Shown here in pieces: positions 44,929 to 58,081 of a stretch of DNA of 64,000 nucleotides. Each line of letters starts with the position of its first letter. Positions within the stretch are counted from its first letter, which is position 1. The notes under the pieces were generated by a model. That model did not search any database. It was not told the origin of the DNA and was given only the letters and a program-made list of their open reading frames with translations. Source of the DNA: Steinernema hermaphroditum (Eukaryota; Nematoda; Chromadorea; Rhabditida; Steinernematidae); contig CM059621.1 of NCBI GenBank assembly GCA_030435675.1, positions 13,020,001-13,084,000 of the forward strand. Reading direction: 5' to 3'. Position numbers and translations under genes: made by a program.

Positions 44929-47900
44929 CTTAACGCCGCGGTGTTATCAGTTCGGAGGAGGACGGCGGCGCGAAAACAGTCGCTGAGTTGGAAATGCACG
45001 TAGAGTTCATGGTCCAGTTTGGGGTGAAGAAAGAGGAGTCACGGGGAGAGAAGAGGGCCGAACTGAAGATGCCAACTTGAATCCCGCACCCCTAATTGAT
45101 TTTTCGAGTTGGTCCCTCTGCGCGTAAATCGATGAATAGCCAATGGGAAGAGGGTGTATTTTTGGAAGTCGCAGGCGAGGAAACCCGAAAAATAACTGTG
45201 CTGCATATCTAAAATTAGGCATTCCCGGAATCCGCGTGCAATGCTGAGTGGAGTACACGACGGGACAGCAACAACCGGTTCTCAAGGAGGAAGTGAAACG
45301 TTGGGAAATGATCAAGGAAGGTGCTGAGTTTAAGGATACTTCCGTGAATTTTGACTTTATTGGATACGGGGAATCAGGACAATCTAGTCCTCCAATTATC
45401 ACGGGCCAGGTAGCCTACCCAACCGCCGATTATTTGCTTCACTACAAAGGGCACGTCAGGGGGCGCCCGTACTTCTAATTTTCTGGAAATTATCTTCTTC
45501 TTCCTTTACATATCTTTACTCGAAAGGCATTCAATTTGATATATATACAACCTCCTGGTGTTGATGAATGCTACTCACTTCGGAGCGGAACGTATTTCGA
45601 GATCAAAGGTCTTTGGCGTAAACAGGGTTCTAAAGAAAAAGTAAACAAACACCGAGAGCAAAGATTTGTTGAGCGGGAAGATGTTGAAACGATTTGCAAG
45701 CTTCTGGCTATCGAGTGATGCTATCTTCCAAAGATTAAAGTGATGTAAGTTGAGCAAAGTGTACAATTCCCAATAATCCTTCCAGCCGAAACTTTTATGG
45801 ATGCATAGGAGAATCGTGGAACCGCCTTTAAAAAAGAGGGTGCATTTTGGAATCTCCATTGTTGGAACAAAAAAGTCAAATGTAGCTTTGTAATCCAAAA
45901 AAGTCACAGTTGCAAGAGATCAGATAATCGTATAAGAAAGCTCAACGCAAAAAACAGATCAGCAAAGGGTGGCGGCTGTGCGAGCGGAGATCCGGCTGAC
46001 AAGCAGGCCAGCATGGTGTTGACCCATCGATCAACTTGTTTTTCCTTCGGGCGACTGGAAACAATGGGACGAAAACGAGCATAAATCACAAAAGGGACGT
46101 CAGCGGCAGCGCATGGAATGAGAACACTGTTTCTGCAAGCACATTCCCGCTCGGGTCCACAGAACTCGTTTGGGAATCGACGACAGGGTGGGCGGAAGAT
46201 AAATGGAGGACAAGGGGATGATTCTAGGTGAATCAACACGGCACTCATCCAGAGAAGCACACGTGATGATAGAAGTCCATGATCTCTTTCGTCGAATGTA
46301 CTTTACCCTTTTCACAAAAATACATATAGATTGTGTGAAGAGTAGGGCCACTAGGACCAGTGTGGGCTTCATTCGGATCTGATCCGGAGCTGGATTTTGT
46401 GGACACGATCCTGTGAATCTATTAGCCAGAACTACACCTAAATTTTCCAAAAAGTTTACTCATGATTGAAGTTTTGTTGCTCATCGTTTGCATGCACCTT
46501 AAACAGACTGTCATCTAAAAATAGGGAATACGGGTCGACGAACTTAACTTCATTATTTTGCGACTACAAAAGATAAATTCATGGATTTCAAACTGTCAAT
46601 TCATCGAAGAAACGAGCACCCAGAACTACAGTCATGACCACCGCTCTCTCGCCGCATATTCGATGATTTATTTGTAGAACAGAATTTAGGTAAGCAGAGC
46701 ATAATGAGGATAAGTATTAATTTCTTTCTTATGTCTTTTTTAAACGTAGAACATCATAGCACGATCCTATAGATCTACCTTCAAAAAGTAGCTATAGAAC
46801 TTGAATAATTGATGTAAGAATGTCTTTGAAAAACATCAGAAATTCGTATCGCATGCAGAAACTCCTAAATCGCCTGGCCAGTGGGGCTTAGACGAGAAAT
46901 TAACTTTCCAAAATCGACAAAATCGAGCACAAATACCAAGCCAATCGATTTGTTCACTGAACTAAACCCCCGTTTTGAGTAATCGGCACTGTTTCGATTA
47001 GATACGGATTCCTAAATCGGCATCGTGGCGGACTCACGTGAGAAATGAACGGAAAGACTCGCATGCACGATCGCTGATCACACTTCTGAAATTTGTTCGC
47101 GCCCATAGATCGGGCGCGTCACAAGGCCGAAACCGTTTCCCGTTTCCCTTTTTGCACATAAGACCGGGTGGTGCCACGTGCAGAAAAAGGAAGCCACCGA
47201 GAGAGGATTGGCGAAAACCGGGAGCGACTGATCCCCGCCGACCTCTTCTCCTCAGCTCAGAGAACGTTCATCTTTGAAGAGCAAAGAGCAAAAGGGCGCC
47301 AAACGACCGATCGATCGATACCGCTTCCATCGCCGCGGCGATCCACGTGGCTATCTCTTTGTGCCCCCTTGCTGTGCACCCCGAAGATACTCAGAATCAA
47401 TTGGCGAACTTTATTCGGCTGAAATTTATTCAAGTTGGGTGGTGTGTCATAAGGGGGTTCACTCAAACGGTGACCTTCTGGCGTCGGGAATCGAAAAAAA
47501 AGTCCGATAGGTGTTACGGTAGGTGGGATGAATTTGAAGAAGAAAATAAAAAGAGGCCAAAAGGGGATGTTGGGCAGGTTGAGAGGCTCAACAAAACCAC
47601 AACGAGTCTTTGCAGGAGACACAGAGGATGGACAACAACAAAAGAAAACCGGAACAGTGGCTGTGTCTTTACAGACGACTCTCAGCCAGAACAGATAGAA
47701 GAACAATATGATACAGGGCGCCTTCGCAGATACGGTACTTCGTTGATTCGGTTTTGAGGCAATTTGGGGGGACGACATATTTTCGATCTTCTCCGGAAAA
47801 GATAGTCGACTGGCCATCGAAGGCCTTCTTTTTGGAGGGAGCGAGGCAAACTTCAGAAGAATCAAGGACTCCAAAAGCCTCCCAAGATGAACCCGATATT

Positions 47901-48189
47901 GATTCTTCTGGGCGAAGATCTCCAAAAAGGTGGGCATCGAAAAAACCTCAAAAAGCGGAGCACTTGCCTAAGCCGACAGTAGGAGGCTGGGTGGAATTAG
48001 ACCAATTGGAGCCGGGTACGAAAGGGCCAGAGCCTCAAAATTCAAAAATCCTCTAAAGGCATCAAAACCGAAAGATGTTCAACAGCGAAAGGCCGTGCGA
48101 GGGAAGAAAGAGAGAGAAACATGCGGAGTACAATGCATTAAGAACAACAGAAAAACGTAACAACAGAAGGAGAGAGAGAGAAAAAGGCC
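44929..48189. other. Gene-poor stretch and WAGO 3' flank
   Basis: 44929-45250 is the BTB gene's 5' flank. A 76-codon plus frame at 45248 lacks an ATG. One weak secreted-protein candidate lies at 45904-46372. 47000-48189 is purine-rich on the plus strand with long frames on both strands (226 codons minus at 47257-47937) that look like compositional by-products. Confidence 0.45.
45904..46372 (-). CDS. Candidate small secreted protein (low confidence)
   Basis: A signal-peptide-like start, MKPTLVLVALLFTQSIC, lies at 46372. Further on, in another frame, is a Cys/Pro-rich segment: SSPCPPFIFRPPC, then NEFCGPERECACRN and LIPCAA. I could not find a splice joining the two frames without a stop, so either the parts belong to different transcripts or one is chance. 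No family is recognised. Confidence 0.3.
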
Positions 48190-51100
48190 TCACGCGTTGA
48201 CGCGGCACGTATGGAAACGGCTGTTGGGATTCGCGATGGCGTGGTAGGTCAGCATCTCGTTGAACTGATCGTAGTCGTCGATAGGGGCGCCGCACTGCCG
48301 GAGGTACTGGTGCAGGACGGCCATGCCACGGTCCGCGTAGTCACCGGCGATGTAGGAGGGTGTTGGCAGGGAGGTGCAGAGGTTGACGATCTGGTGGCCG
48401 TGCGCGAGTCCAAAAACGATGTGCTCGAGCTGGCCGAGCTTGAAGTCCGCCTCGTTGTACATGATTGTGTATCGGGGCGTCTTTCCGGTGCCTTGGAGGG
48501 TCGTGTGGGAGTTCACATAGAACTCCGCGAACACGGGGTGGGTGATCGAGCGATCGACGGCGATTCCGGGCTGCAGGTTCTGTTCGTTTGCGCGCGCCTG
48601 GTCCGGGATCTGAAAAAGGTCTGCTGATGCGAGTCGAAGGGAGGGTACTTACGTTCGCCTTAAAGATGCGAACATTGTGGCGCTTGGTTGCAACGACGAC
48701 GGAGAACTTAGTCTCCGGGTAGTTCTGCTCCACGTTGCTGGCCTCGCGGTAGTCGGAGAGCGCCTTCTTGATGAGTGGAATCTCGTATCGGAGGATCTGG
48801 AACGGCGATTTATGTGGGAGTTGCAGAAGGAGACACAGTGGAAACGCTGGAAAGTGACTTACACTTTTGTACTGGCCTTCGGAGGCGCCATTACGGAAAA
48901 ACAAGATGCTCTTCGGCATCTGGCCGTCGTGGTAAAGGCACCAGTGTTCCAGAAGGCGCTGCATGATGGGCAGGATCGAGTCGATCTTCTCGTCGCGGTT
49001 GGCCGCTTGGTAGTAGTAGTCGCCGATGAAGGCGAAGTGCTGGGGGAGAACGTTGGCGGCGAAGCCGACGACCGAAGCTGGCTTCGGGGGTTCGCGACCG
49101 GTGGCGTCGGGCTTTGGAGGCTTCGAGTGCGACATGGCCAGTCCGACGAACATGGTCTCCTTGTCGAAAACCTGCTTGGTGCCGTCAGGATTCGTCATAT
49201 CGATACTATAATTCAGTCCGCCCAGCTTGATGTTCGTCTTCTGGACGATGTTCTCCAGGGTGGCGACGGCGCGCGATCGGTCGATACAGCGGTCGACGGT
49301 CTTCATGTTGACGTCCTGCGTGATGACGTTGTACTTTCGCTCGAGGTACTTCAGGAACTCTGAAACAAGAGTGATCGATTCTATCCCCTTAGACCCTACT
49401 TACTGTGCTCGTGGAAGCAGTCATCCTGGAGCACGAGCACAAACTCGATGTTCAGCTGCTGGCACTCGGCGAAGAAGCTTTCCATTTGCGGTTCCACGTC
49501 CCTTTCGGCCTGCAGCGGCCATGGATCGGTGGGGCGGGCCATGTTCATGCCTCGGGTTCTGCATTCGGCCATGAAGGCCGAGATGAAGCCACTGAAAAGC
49601 CAAGTGCTTAATTCCCACTGTTTTCTTCTTGGGACCTACTCCATCGTGCTCGCGGCGTGGCCGTTTTTCTTGTTAGATATCATGAGTACCGACCACTTCT
49701 CGATGGACGCGGGCACCACGAAGGTGGGCCGATTGCCGCCCTTCAGGGGCCAAGCGCCTCCGCGAGTCTCCAGAGTGAATCCCTTGCCGTAGATGAGCCG
49801 AGGGTTCCTCAGAGTGCGTCCTTCCACTTTGATCGGGTCAGGGCTGATCTCCGTGCTGACGTTCTCGATGTAGGGGTTGTTGAAGAGCTGGATCTCCTGG
49901 CAGGCCCTCTGAATCTCTCGTGCACGCCTGGCCGGGAGGACAGCAGCCTCGCGGATCACATCCTTGATGACCTTCTGGGGAAGTTCACCGGTGACGCGCT
50001 GGTTGTCGAGGATGCTGATCAGCTCGAGGGGGTAGTAGGACAGGTTGCGCTGACCGGGCTTCTTCTCGACGGCCAGGGGAGCGCTTGGGTAGCGGATGCG
50101 GATATTGTAGGCCTGCTGGTAGTAGGCCTCGACGGACAAAGACTGGCCCTCGCGCTCGAACTTGAGCTCTCGCGCCGTCTTCGGGGAGATCTCGTGGATG
50201 ACGATCTCGCGGTATCGGTGGCCTTGACCGTAGTTGAGGCTGCAACGCAGTCCCTTCATCTTCTTTAGGGGACCGTAGCCGAAGAAACTTTCCGGAAGAC
50301 GGCGATTCTCCCAGATCGGGCGCGCGTCGACCAGCTGCGAGAGGTACTCGAGGCCAGTCATCACGGCGTGGAATGCCGTTTTCTTCACTAAACGAGCAGC
50401 TTAGGCCTGATCAAGAGAAATCGACTCACAGTCGACAGCGACGGCTGCCTGAGGCTTATGGGACTGCATGTTCTCGACGTAGCGGATGGACTTCTGGATG
50501 CCGTGGCCGAGGTACTTGGCTTCGGGCAGCTCCGTCGTCGACGCCTGCATCGAGAAGGAAACGCCGCCGGGGAACGTGACGAACTGGTCCGACATGATCG
50601 GGATCTGGCTGGTGACGAGCTCCAGGAACTGCTTGTGGCTGAGATCTGTGGAGCCGACGTTGGGCGAGATGTGCGCGAAGTTTGTGAGATCGATTTCGAA
50701 GCGGTCGTGGACCTTCTTCAGCTGCACTGTGGCGGAGGTGGTGCCTTGGAACTTCTGGGCGGGCAGTTCGTTGATGACGAGCATCACCACTTCTTCAGTG
50801 GGGTCCTTTCTGATGTCGCGGAGGGTGTAGAGGGTGGACTCCATGTCATAGTAGCACTCCTCCATCGCGCCCAGGATGTCCGAATGGTTCTCGATCATCT
50901 TCTCAAAGATAATCCTTGTCTTACTCTTCCGTTCGATGGCAACGGCACTGAAAGAGAGGAGGTTTAAGTAGATTGGTCTTGAAGGGACAAGGTGTGAAAT
51001 CTTTGCATTTACAGAGAAAATAGATAAACAAAATCTACTCACTCTGAGTCGCTCTTCTTGGTGAGAGCGAGTTGGCGACCGTTCCGCAATGCTATGTTGA

Positions 51101-51308
51101 TCTCAACGTCCCAACGGAACACTGGAATCTGACGGTGGGTGGTGATCGGGAAGAGGTTTGTGATAAGCTTGACGTTTCCATTCGGAGGGACCGGGATTCT
51201 GGGTGGCATGATCGGATCTCCGACCTCGATGCCCATCTCCTTGAACTTCTTCTCGGCCTCCTGGCGGATTCTTGTCGCCGGACGGAGGTCCGACTCCTGT
51301 TCAGCCAT
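48190..51308 (-). CDS. WAGO-type Argonaute lacking slicer residues
   Basis: About 900 aa in seven or so exons. Domains in order are an N-terminal region (GNVKLITNLFPI, then FRWDVEINIAL), a linker, a PAZ region (KTAFHAVMTGLEYLSQ, REIVIHEISPKTARELKF, PLAVEKKPGQRNLSYYPLEL), a MID region (IEFVLVLQDDCFHEH, KYNVITQDVN, IVQKTNIKLGGLNY) and a PIWI domain (MFVGLAMSHS, FIGDYYYQA, ILFFRNGASEGQY, SLPTPSYIAGDYADRG). The catalytic first Asp is lost (GLAMSHS for GADVTHP), the second is Asn (FRNGASEG), and the final His position is changed, so it should bind 22G-type small RNAs without cutting. Nematode WAGOs silence transposons and genes in germline or soma. The start MAEQESD follows a TTTGCAG acceptor, possibly a trans-splice site. 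Confidence 0.93.
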
Positions 51309-54300
51309 CTCTGTGGTCTTCTGCAAAGACGTCTTTCGTGAGTGTTGGCGGCCAAGCATCTTTTATCGAAGTGACCGTCATGTTTATCGCGCCCACGATG
51401 GCGATGACCACTGGTAATATCGACGCAGTTGTATACATGCATGCTCCGGACGGCGATAGCATTTGACGCGAATGAATTAAACATTGCCGCGGCGATAGAT
51501 GAATAAGACGAGACGCGCCATATCAAGCAAACACATTGAAACGTCTCTTCTGACCGTACTGTAAAGCGTAAGACGTTCTTCGATCTGCTAACGATAGACT
51601 GTTTTGATTGACTGTTTCAGTATCACTCACTATCCAAAATGGCTTTGGAAGTCGTCTACCGTATGACCCCATAAAGCAATAACGACATTTATGGAAACGG
51701 AGCGATCGGATCTAAATTTAAATCAGCAACAAAGCCACTTTATTCAATTTATTTCCGTCTATTAAATCCTACGATTTATGGCGTTATAACCTTTTCCTTT
51801 TAGGCCAGTTAACACAGCCGTTTTACTGTAGGACCTTAGAGGAGTGACACGGGAAATGTGAAACATAAGCGAGCTCTTCGGAAGGAGTCCCATCGGATTT
51901 CGATGAGAGCGATGAGTGTTTAGTTAACAGCATGTCACCTAGCAACAAGTTATAAATCTGCGTGAACGCCTGAGGTGGCAGAGGGGGCTGTAAGAGAAAG
52001 CCGTGACGTCAAAATTAGTCCCAGCCAGGCGGGACTAGGAAGCAGGTCTGAAGCAGCGCTTTCCTCAAGGAAGGAAACCCTTCAAATAAGCCAAAACATA
52101 AACCTCTTGAGGAAAAGGACGTTTTCCCTAAAGCCACTTGGTCTCCTTTCAGGTCATGATCCATGTTATGACCTGTCCGACACGACCAATTTAGTTCTCG
52201 ACGTGTTTGACCCCAATAGTGAGGCTCTAATTATCTTGGCTTGCCGATTCCTTCTCAGATTAGCGTAGTTTTCGTGCGCCACAACCTCTTAGTCGCATGG
52301 CAACGTTTCAAGCGGACCCGAGAGCTCCTACCTGGCTAATGGATGTGCGAGGGAGGCAGCGCTACGATAGAGACAGCTGCAATGACAGAAATGGCGCGCA
52401 ATCTGTGCAAATGCTCGCGGTCTCAATAAGAGCGCTGTCGGCATCCAAAGCGCCGACGGCGTCGTCGCCGCAAAGAAACCGAAGAAGGTGCGACCGTCTT
52501 GTGATGTTATTCTTTACAGTCACGGCAAAGGGCAAATCGAGGATCTTTGCCGCGATGGAAGGGTCACAGGCGCATAAAAACGGCGCTAAGCAGCAAAACA
52601 CGTTGATGGTGTGTTGTGAGGGACCGTCTTTGGGATGATGGGTATAGATTCATCGTTTCGAAATCTGTTTTTGTATAGAGAGAGAGATTTTCAAGAAATA
52701 TCACTTAGACACCCAAAGTAAGATGAATAATAAATAAGCATAAAGTTTTGCATGGGGAATATGACCCGAAAGCAGTTGAATTGGAGTGCAATATGCCAGT
52801 GGTCTAATGTCAATGAGCCTCTTTCTGAAACCATTGTAAAGGAGACAAAGCTTGCCACTAATTATACTACTAATATCTCTTCAAAACCCTCGTAAATGCC
52901 AAACCAACCGCAATCGATTCCACAGGCTCACTCTCCGGTTGTGTTCACGCTTAACAGTCGCCGCGTTGATCCTCTTATCGACGTTCTTTTGGCGCCTCTT
53001 CTGATCCGCCGTCGGCGCACGACTGCTCGGCACTCGAAAGCGCCGCCTGAATGAAGTGGCCGCCTTCTTTGACCATCGCTGGGGGACGTTCCCCTTAGGG
53101 GCGTTTCGCGAGCCGAAGAACGGTTTGTTTTGGCGCGGAGATCGAGCCGAAAGGGTTACTGTACAAAGATGTGGCAACAACATCGACCATCGCCCATCGA
53201 GGGCCGAGAATCTTGAAGACACGGCTGAAACGACTTGGCTGCATATAATAGTTTGCCACTTCACTACGGCGGTTCTTGCAATATGACCGATAAGAACTAT
53301 CAGTCTTGAGCGCTGTCCTGGCAGTAATGGCCCCGCGCTAGACGAAACGACCATAAAAACTTTAAGCCGATAAGGTGGCAACGAGATGGAAACGAGTCCG
53401 TAAGCTGTATCACTGATAATGAGTAAATGAAGAACGAAAATTTTGTTTATTATGGGTCGGTAAAAGTCGAGATTTTCCTTGAATCCGACCTCGGAAATTC
53501 TATGCAGGACCGAAAATAGGGATCCTGATTGAGCAAAAACTTCGCTATGAAGCAAGAAAGAACGCTGGTATCGATGATATCGAGTCAAGAAATCAAACAA
53601 GAAAGATGCTGGTTAGGATGCGCATTATTGGCTTTGTTCACTTATTTTTTTGTGCATAGAATACATGAATTAATTGAGTTATATTTCTTGGATTACGATC
53701 ATGAATGAGTCACTAAAAAACGAAATTTGTTCTCGAGGAAAGAACTGATTCGATTAATCCTAAAGTTTGGATACCACACACATCGATTGGAGCGAATATT
53801 CATGAATTGAACAGGAACAGCGGAAACTAAGCATCCATAGTTAATAATTATTGAATAATTGATCCACGCTTTCATCACCGAATAGTACAAGAGATAATCA
53901 AACAGAAATCAATTGGGTCCAATCGTCCAATTCTCCTCGATTTGTGCAGCTTTTGCAGCTGACCCTATAGCGAATGTTTATCTACACTATACTTCCGCTT
54001 CCAATAGTTCTGTTTATGTTGCCAATATTAGCTCCGGCTGATGCGCGTGGTAATCCAAGCTTTAGGCTGTAAAAGTTGTTAGAATATCGAATTACGAGCT
54101 TTCAACGCGAAAGCTGATGGAGAACCGCAGCTTTCAATCGGGCTTAATTAAACGGTGGGCGCGGCTAATTAGAAAGAGCTAAATAGGTGTCTTCCATCTA
54201 ACTATCTCCATTTGGGCTCTGTGCATCCACATCTGCATTCAACATCACTCATCATAATATCAACAAGCGGATATGTTTTTGGTTTTGGTGCCTTTCGAAT

Positions 54301-57300
54301 GGTGCCAATGGTCGTTGGCTCCAACAACATATATGTAAAGGTCCTTTCCGCCAATAATCCCTGTTATTCGACTTGGTTGACACCTGCCCCCCTCTGGACG
54401 CCAAAACACTGTGCGCACCTGGACTTGGAAGCACATCTGAGATGAACACGAGATGGATTGAAATGCCTGGAAGAGGCGCTAAAATTATAGTAAGGATAGA
54501 CGCTGGAGTGGCGGAGATCATCGGCCGATAACGGGAAATCGATAACGAAGAAGATAGTTAATGAGTTGTTTCAGGACCAGGTGGTTCTGGGGATTCGAAG
54601 GGACAGAGCTTATGAGTCGGCGCCGGTCATTTGGCGACATTGGGATGTGGAGCCGAGCGCCCCTGGCATCCGAAAAAACTCGATCGATGGCACAGCGACG
54701 AAGGGAAATGCTTTAGGGGAACACAAGAGACAGAGGGAAAGACAAAAGCCGTGACCCCTTTGTTTACAAAGTTCACTATGCTGCGCTATCGATATTTGCT
54801 TACTGTATGTTGGCAAGGGAATTGATTGCAGCCTGTTTTTGTTTTTCCTGTTTTTCCAAGGAGCGGAATCCAATAATCAGTCCCAACCAGCACGTAATTT
54901 CCTAGAATCAATCTGAGGCACAATAGAAAGAAAAAACCATTTTCTGAAGCATTTCATGCGAAAAAGCGGGCGTTCTTAGGAAAAAAGAGGCCGTTCCTAG
55001 GAATTTCGCACAAAAAATCTGTGCATGGAGCCTTGATATTTCCCAGGAAAAGCAATTTTTTATTATATTTAAATACAAGGGGCGAAGTGCCAAATTGATC
55101 GCAAACCACTTTCCCTGGATCTTTGGTCGTCACGACGCTAGTGGAGTGGTCGCTATTCGTCAGTGTCTACAGAAAAAAAATCAATCGATGCCGAATTGCA
55201 ACATTCGTCGTGGTGCTACAAAGCAGAGCGACGATGAGAGGGGCTGAAGGTCGCCCGTGTGTCAGGGGTCCGACAAAAAGAATACGTATACGTGCTTCTA
55301 TTGATGCAACATTCAACACAACATGAGTGAAATGCATTCAGAGTAAACAATGTCTGTTTTGTAAGGCTTAATATGCAGTGACAGTTGGCACTGTTGGCAC
55401 TGTTTGAAAAGCTTAGAGGTGCAAAAAGGTCGAAAAACTCGAGGAGATCGCAGTAACTGATGTGATGTGCTCTCTTTGGCTGGTGTTTGGGAGCAGAGCT
55501 GTGCAAGGTTTTGGTTTTGAGTATTGACTTTTTGGCAAAACTCGACTCAAAACTCGGTCTTGAATCGTCAGTTGAAAGCGAGAGGCTCTTCTTCACAGCA
55601 TCACCAACACTGACTAATCTCCGAAGGTCGATGACCTCCGAAAATCCCCAAAACCATTTCCTGGCTTCCAACTAATTGCGAACATCACGCACACTGAACA
55701 TATTAATCGTGCCCTCTTCTCAGCGCCCAAAAGTCCAAATTGTTGCCGCCGCACGACGTCATACCACCTGGCGCTCTGCATAAAAGTCACATAAAAAACT
55801 CATTGTTATGTGCATGTGATTAAAGAACATATGGACGTCATTCAAAATCCAAACTGTTACTGTCAAGAATCTGTGTTCTTAGCTTTCTAATCCACCTGAA
55901 TGAATGAAGAAGAAGCACAAGGCAAAGAAGACGGGTTCCGCTAAATGATGACCGCGAATCGGACTTTTTTGGCACCAAACGACTAGAGTGCCCGTCCGTG
56001 TCGTCCAAAAAATCAATGACTCGTAACACAATGTTGCGATGTGCTCCTGTCATTTTGTGAACTGTCAACAGATCAGAACAGAGAATGAATGCTGTTAGGT
56101 TAAGGTCACCTCGCCTCACAGAAGCAGATTGATTTGCGCAAAGAACGGGACACACGGGACCCGCTTAAAGAGCTTGTATTCAATAGAAATCGGTGATAGA
56201 AAGAATGACCATACATGGACTGTCAGAAGTAGGTGCTCGTTCTGCTCGCGTATGCAACGGTCGACCAATTTTCAATTCCGAATTTCAAATAGGCGCGATG
56301 AATAAATTGTTAAATGCCATATATGGTTGGGGTAAGCGTTGAAAGGGTATCTTATTACGATTATAACATAGTGCTTCTCCGTGTCCATGAACCCTCAAAA
56401 GGTTTGATAATGGCCACAAGAGACCGCAAGCGTTTTCTGTAGTTCACAAAGCAGGCGTTATCGGAGCGTTACCAAGAATTTGACTGGATTCAGCTCTTCG
56501 CCACTTCAACGCACACTAGAGGGACCGCTGATCGCTCTGCTGAGCCGAAGCCAGAAGTAAATCAACGTCAACGGTGTGATTTGTGTCATTGTTGTGCATA
56601 TGGGACGTCTAGCAAGGCACACGCCTTTGAAACGAGGAAATAAATTGGTGTCTTGCCGCCCGCAGGGCTATAGTGTCTCCATCCGAAAGGTCTCTAGGCC
56701 TTTCGTGTGTTTACAGTTTTAGGCCCCAACTTCAGCCCTTTGCATGAGCACCGTCTTGCCGCCCGCAGGGCTACGGGGCGAAGCCGGCTATCCGAACCTA
56801 CTAAACATACGAGGAAATAAATTAAACTATCAAGAATTCGGCGATACATGTGCGTCTTTGCGGCCGAAGACAAAAAGCAGCTTCCCAGACGACAACTAAT
56901 TATTTCATCGCTTTTCCTTGCAGCCAATCCTCATTTTCATGGATTTCTTTGGTTCTTTATGGGGAATGGAAATTTCAACAAAGTTATGAAGTTCATCTGA
57001 AGGTCATTGGCCTCCATTATCTAAATAATGTCAGTGGCCTTTTTGACAAAACGCGGCAACATGTATTTTAAAGGAGCGATACGAACAGTGAAAACACAGA
57101 GGACGCCGCTGGCTTCGCTTCAGAAGACTAAGAAGTAAATAGGCCAGTTGAACTACCAATAAACTAATCGTTATCTCCAGTGTTTACCGTCCCCCAAGAA
57201 CTCGACTTACCGCTATTCACTTCTAATCCGATATGTCGACTATAAGCAGATCGGAAAATGCCAAAGGATGGGAGCGCCGTTTTCCTCGCGCGCAACAATA

Positions 57301-58081
57301 TCGCGCAACGATGGTGGCGGTGCGCCAAACGTCGCCTCCACCACGTCGCGATCGATTGGCGGAGGATGGCTGAGAACCCGAAAGAGATAGACGATCGGGG
57401 ACGATCACTGGGGGACGATATGAGCATATATGAGAACTTTTAATTTGAGTAAATGTGCAGGAGATCAAGAAGGAATCGAACTTGGTATGTTTGGAGGAGG
57501 AAAGCGGAAAAAAGTGAGATAACAAGCAGATGTGTCAGGGATAGATCAGCGGTAATATTCGTGTGAAATGTGATATTCTAAGAGCTTCAATGATGAGCAT
57601 AATTACCTCATAGCCAAATACACAAGAGGACAAGTCAAAAAGGGGAATCTTGGATAAACAAGAAATGTTCTGTGCCCCAGCCTATTAACTAATCGTTCTT
57701 TCCTGTGCTTTCAAAACCCATTCCTTGGGCATGTGTGTGACTACTCTAGAGGACATTCACATTTTACTTAATCGACATCCAAGCGACATTTGAGATATTT
57801 TCATCCGGGAGTAAACAGACGCGCGCACGCTTGTTTTTGCTCGCTGGCGAAACGGATGCGGCCGACAACAGTGAGTTAAGAAGAGAGACGCCACGCATAT
57901 GCCGATCGTCTGGTAGATCGATCGAACAAAGAGTTTAAAGCTCTTTCGGAAGATGCTCGTCACATCGATCGCTTAGATTCAGATGGAATAACTGTTTGGT
58001 TTTCGCGTTGTTTAGCTGGTTCAATTTATGTTCGAAAATTCGGAAAACACTTTTACCACGGAAATAATGTTGATAAATTTC
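51309..58081. other. Gene-poor 6.8-kb stretch
   Basis: No domain-bearing gene seen. The longest minus frame (52881-53600, 239 codons) and a 113-codon plus frame at 52297 have no recognisable content. A 151-codon minus frame at 55216-55671 begins like a soluble protein (MEARKWFWGFSEV) but decays into low-complexity Ser/Asn/Cys; it is left unsupported. A repeat-tail pair is listed at 56590-56823. Confidence 0.5.
56590..56823. repeat. Two diverged 3' ends of the dispersed repeat
   Basis: 56596-56646 matches the 3' end of copies 1 and 2: GTGCATATGG, a GACGTCT block, the hairpin AAGGC-ACAC-GCCTT and ACGAGGAAATAAA. A 20-base segment (TCTTGCCGCCCGCAGGGCTA) occurs at 56651 and 56754, and ACGAGGAAATAAATT occurs at 56632 and 56809, so a unit of roughly 100-180 bases is duplicated here. 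Confidence 0.7.

Noticed and set aside
45248..45478. 76-codon plus frame ending RPYF
   Set aside because: No ATG and no acceptor that supplies an upstream exon; composition alone is not enough.
47257..47937. 226-codon minus frame with hydrophobic Phe/Pro-rich segments
   Set aside because: Purine-rich plus strand makes both strands open; no domain, signal or splice support; sits in the WAGO 3' flank.
48211..48627. 138-codon plus frame rich in Val/Asp/Glu, and 48677-49363 and 49657-50268
   Set aside because: Antisense shadows of WAGO PIWI, MID and PAZ exons.
52881..53600. 239-codon minus frame, the longest in the gene-poor region
   Set aside because: Arg/Ser-rich and mixed composition without domain or conserved blocks. 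Only transcript or conservation evidence could rescue it.
55216..55671. 151-codon minus frame starting MEARKWFWGFSEV
   Set aside because: The first half looks protein-like but the second half is low-complexity and no family is recognised; not strong enough to call a gene.
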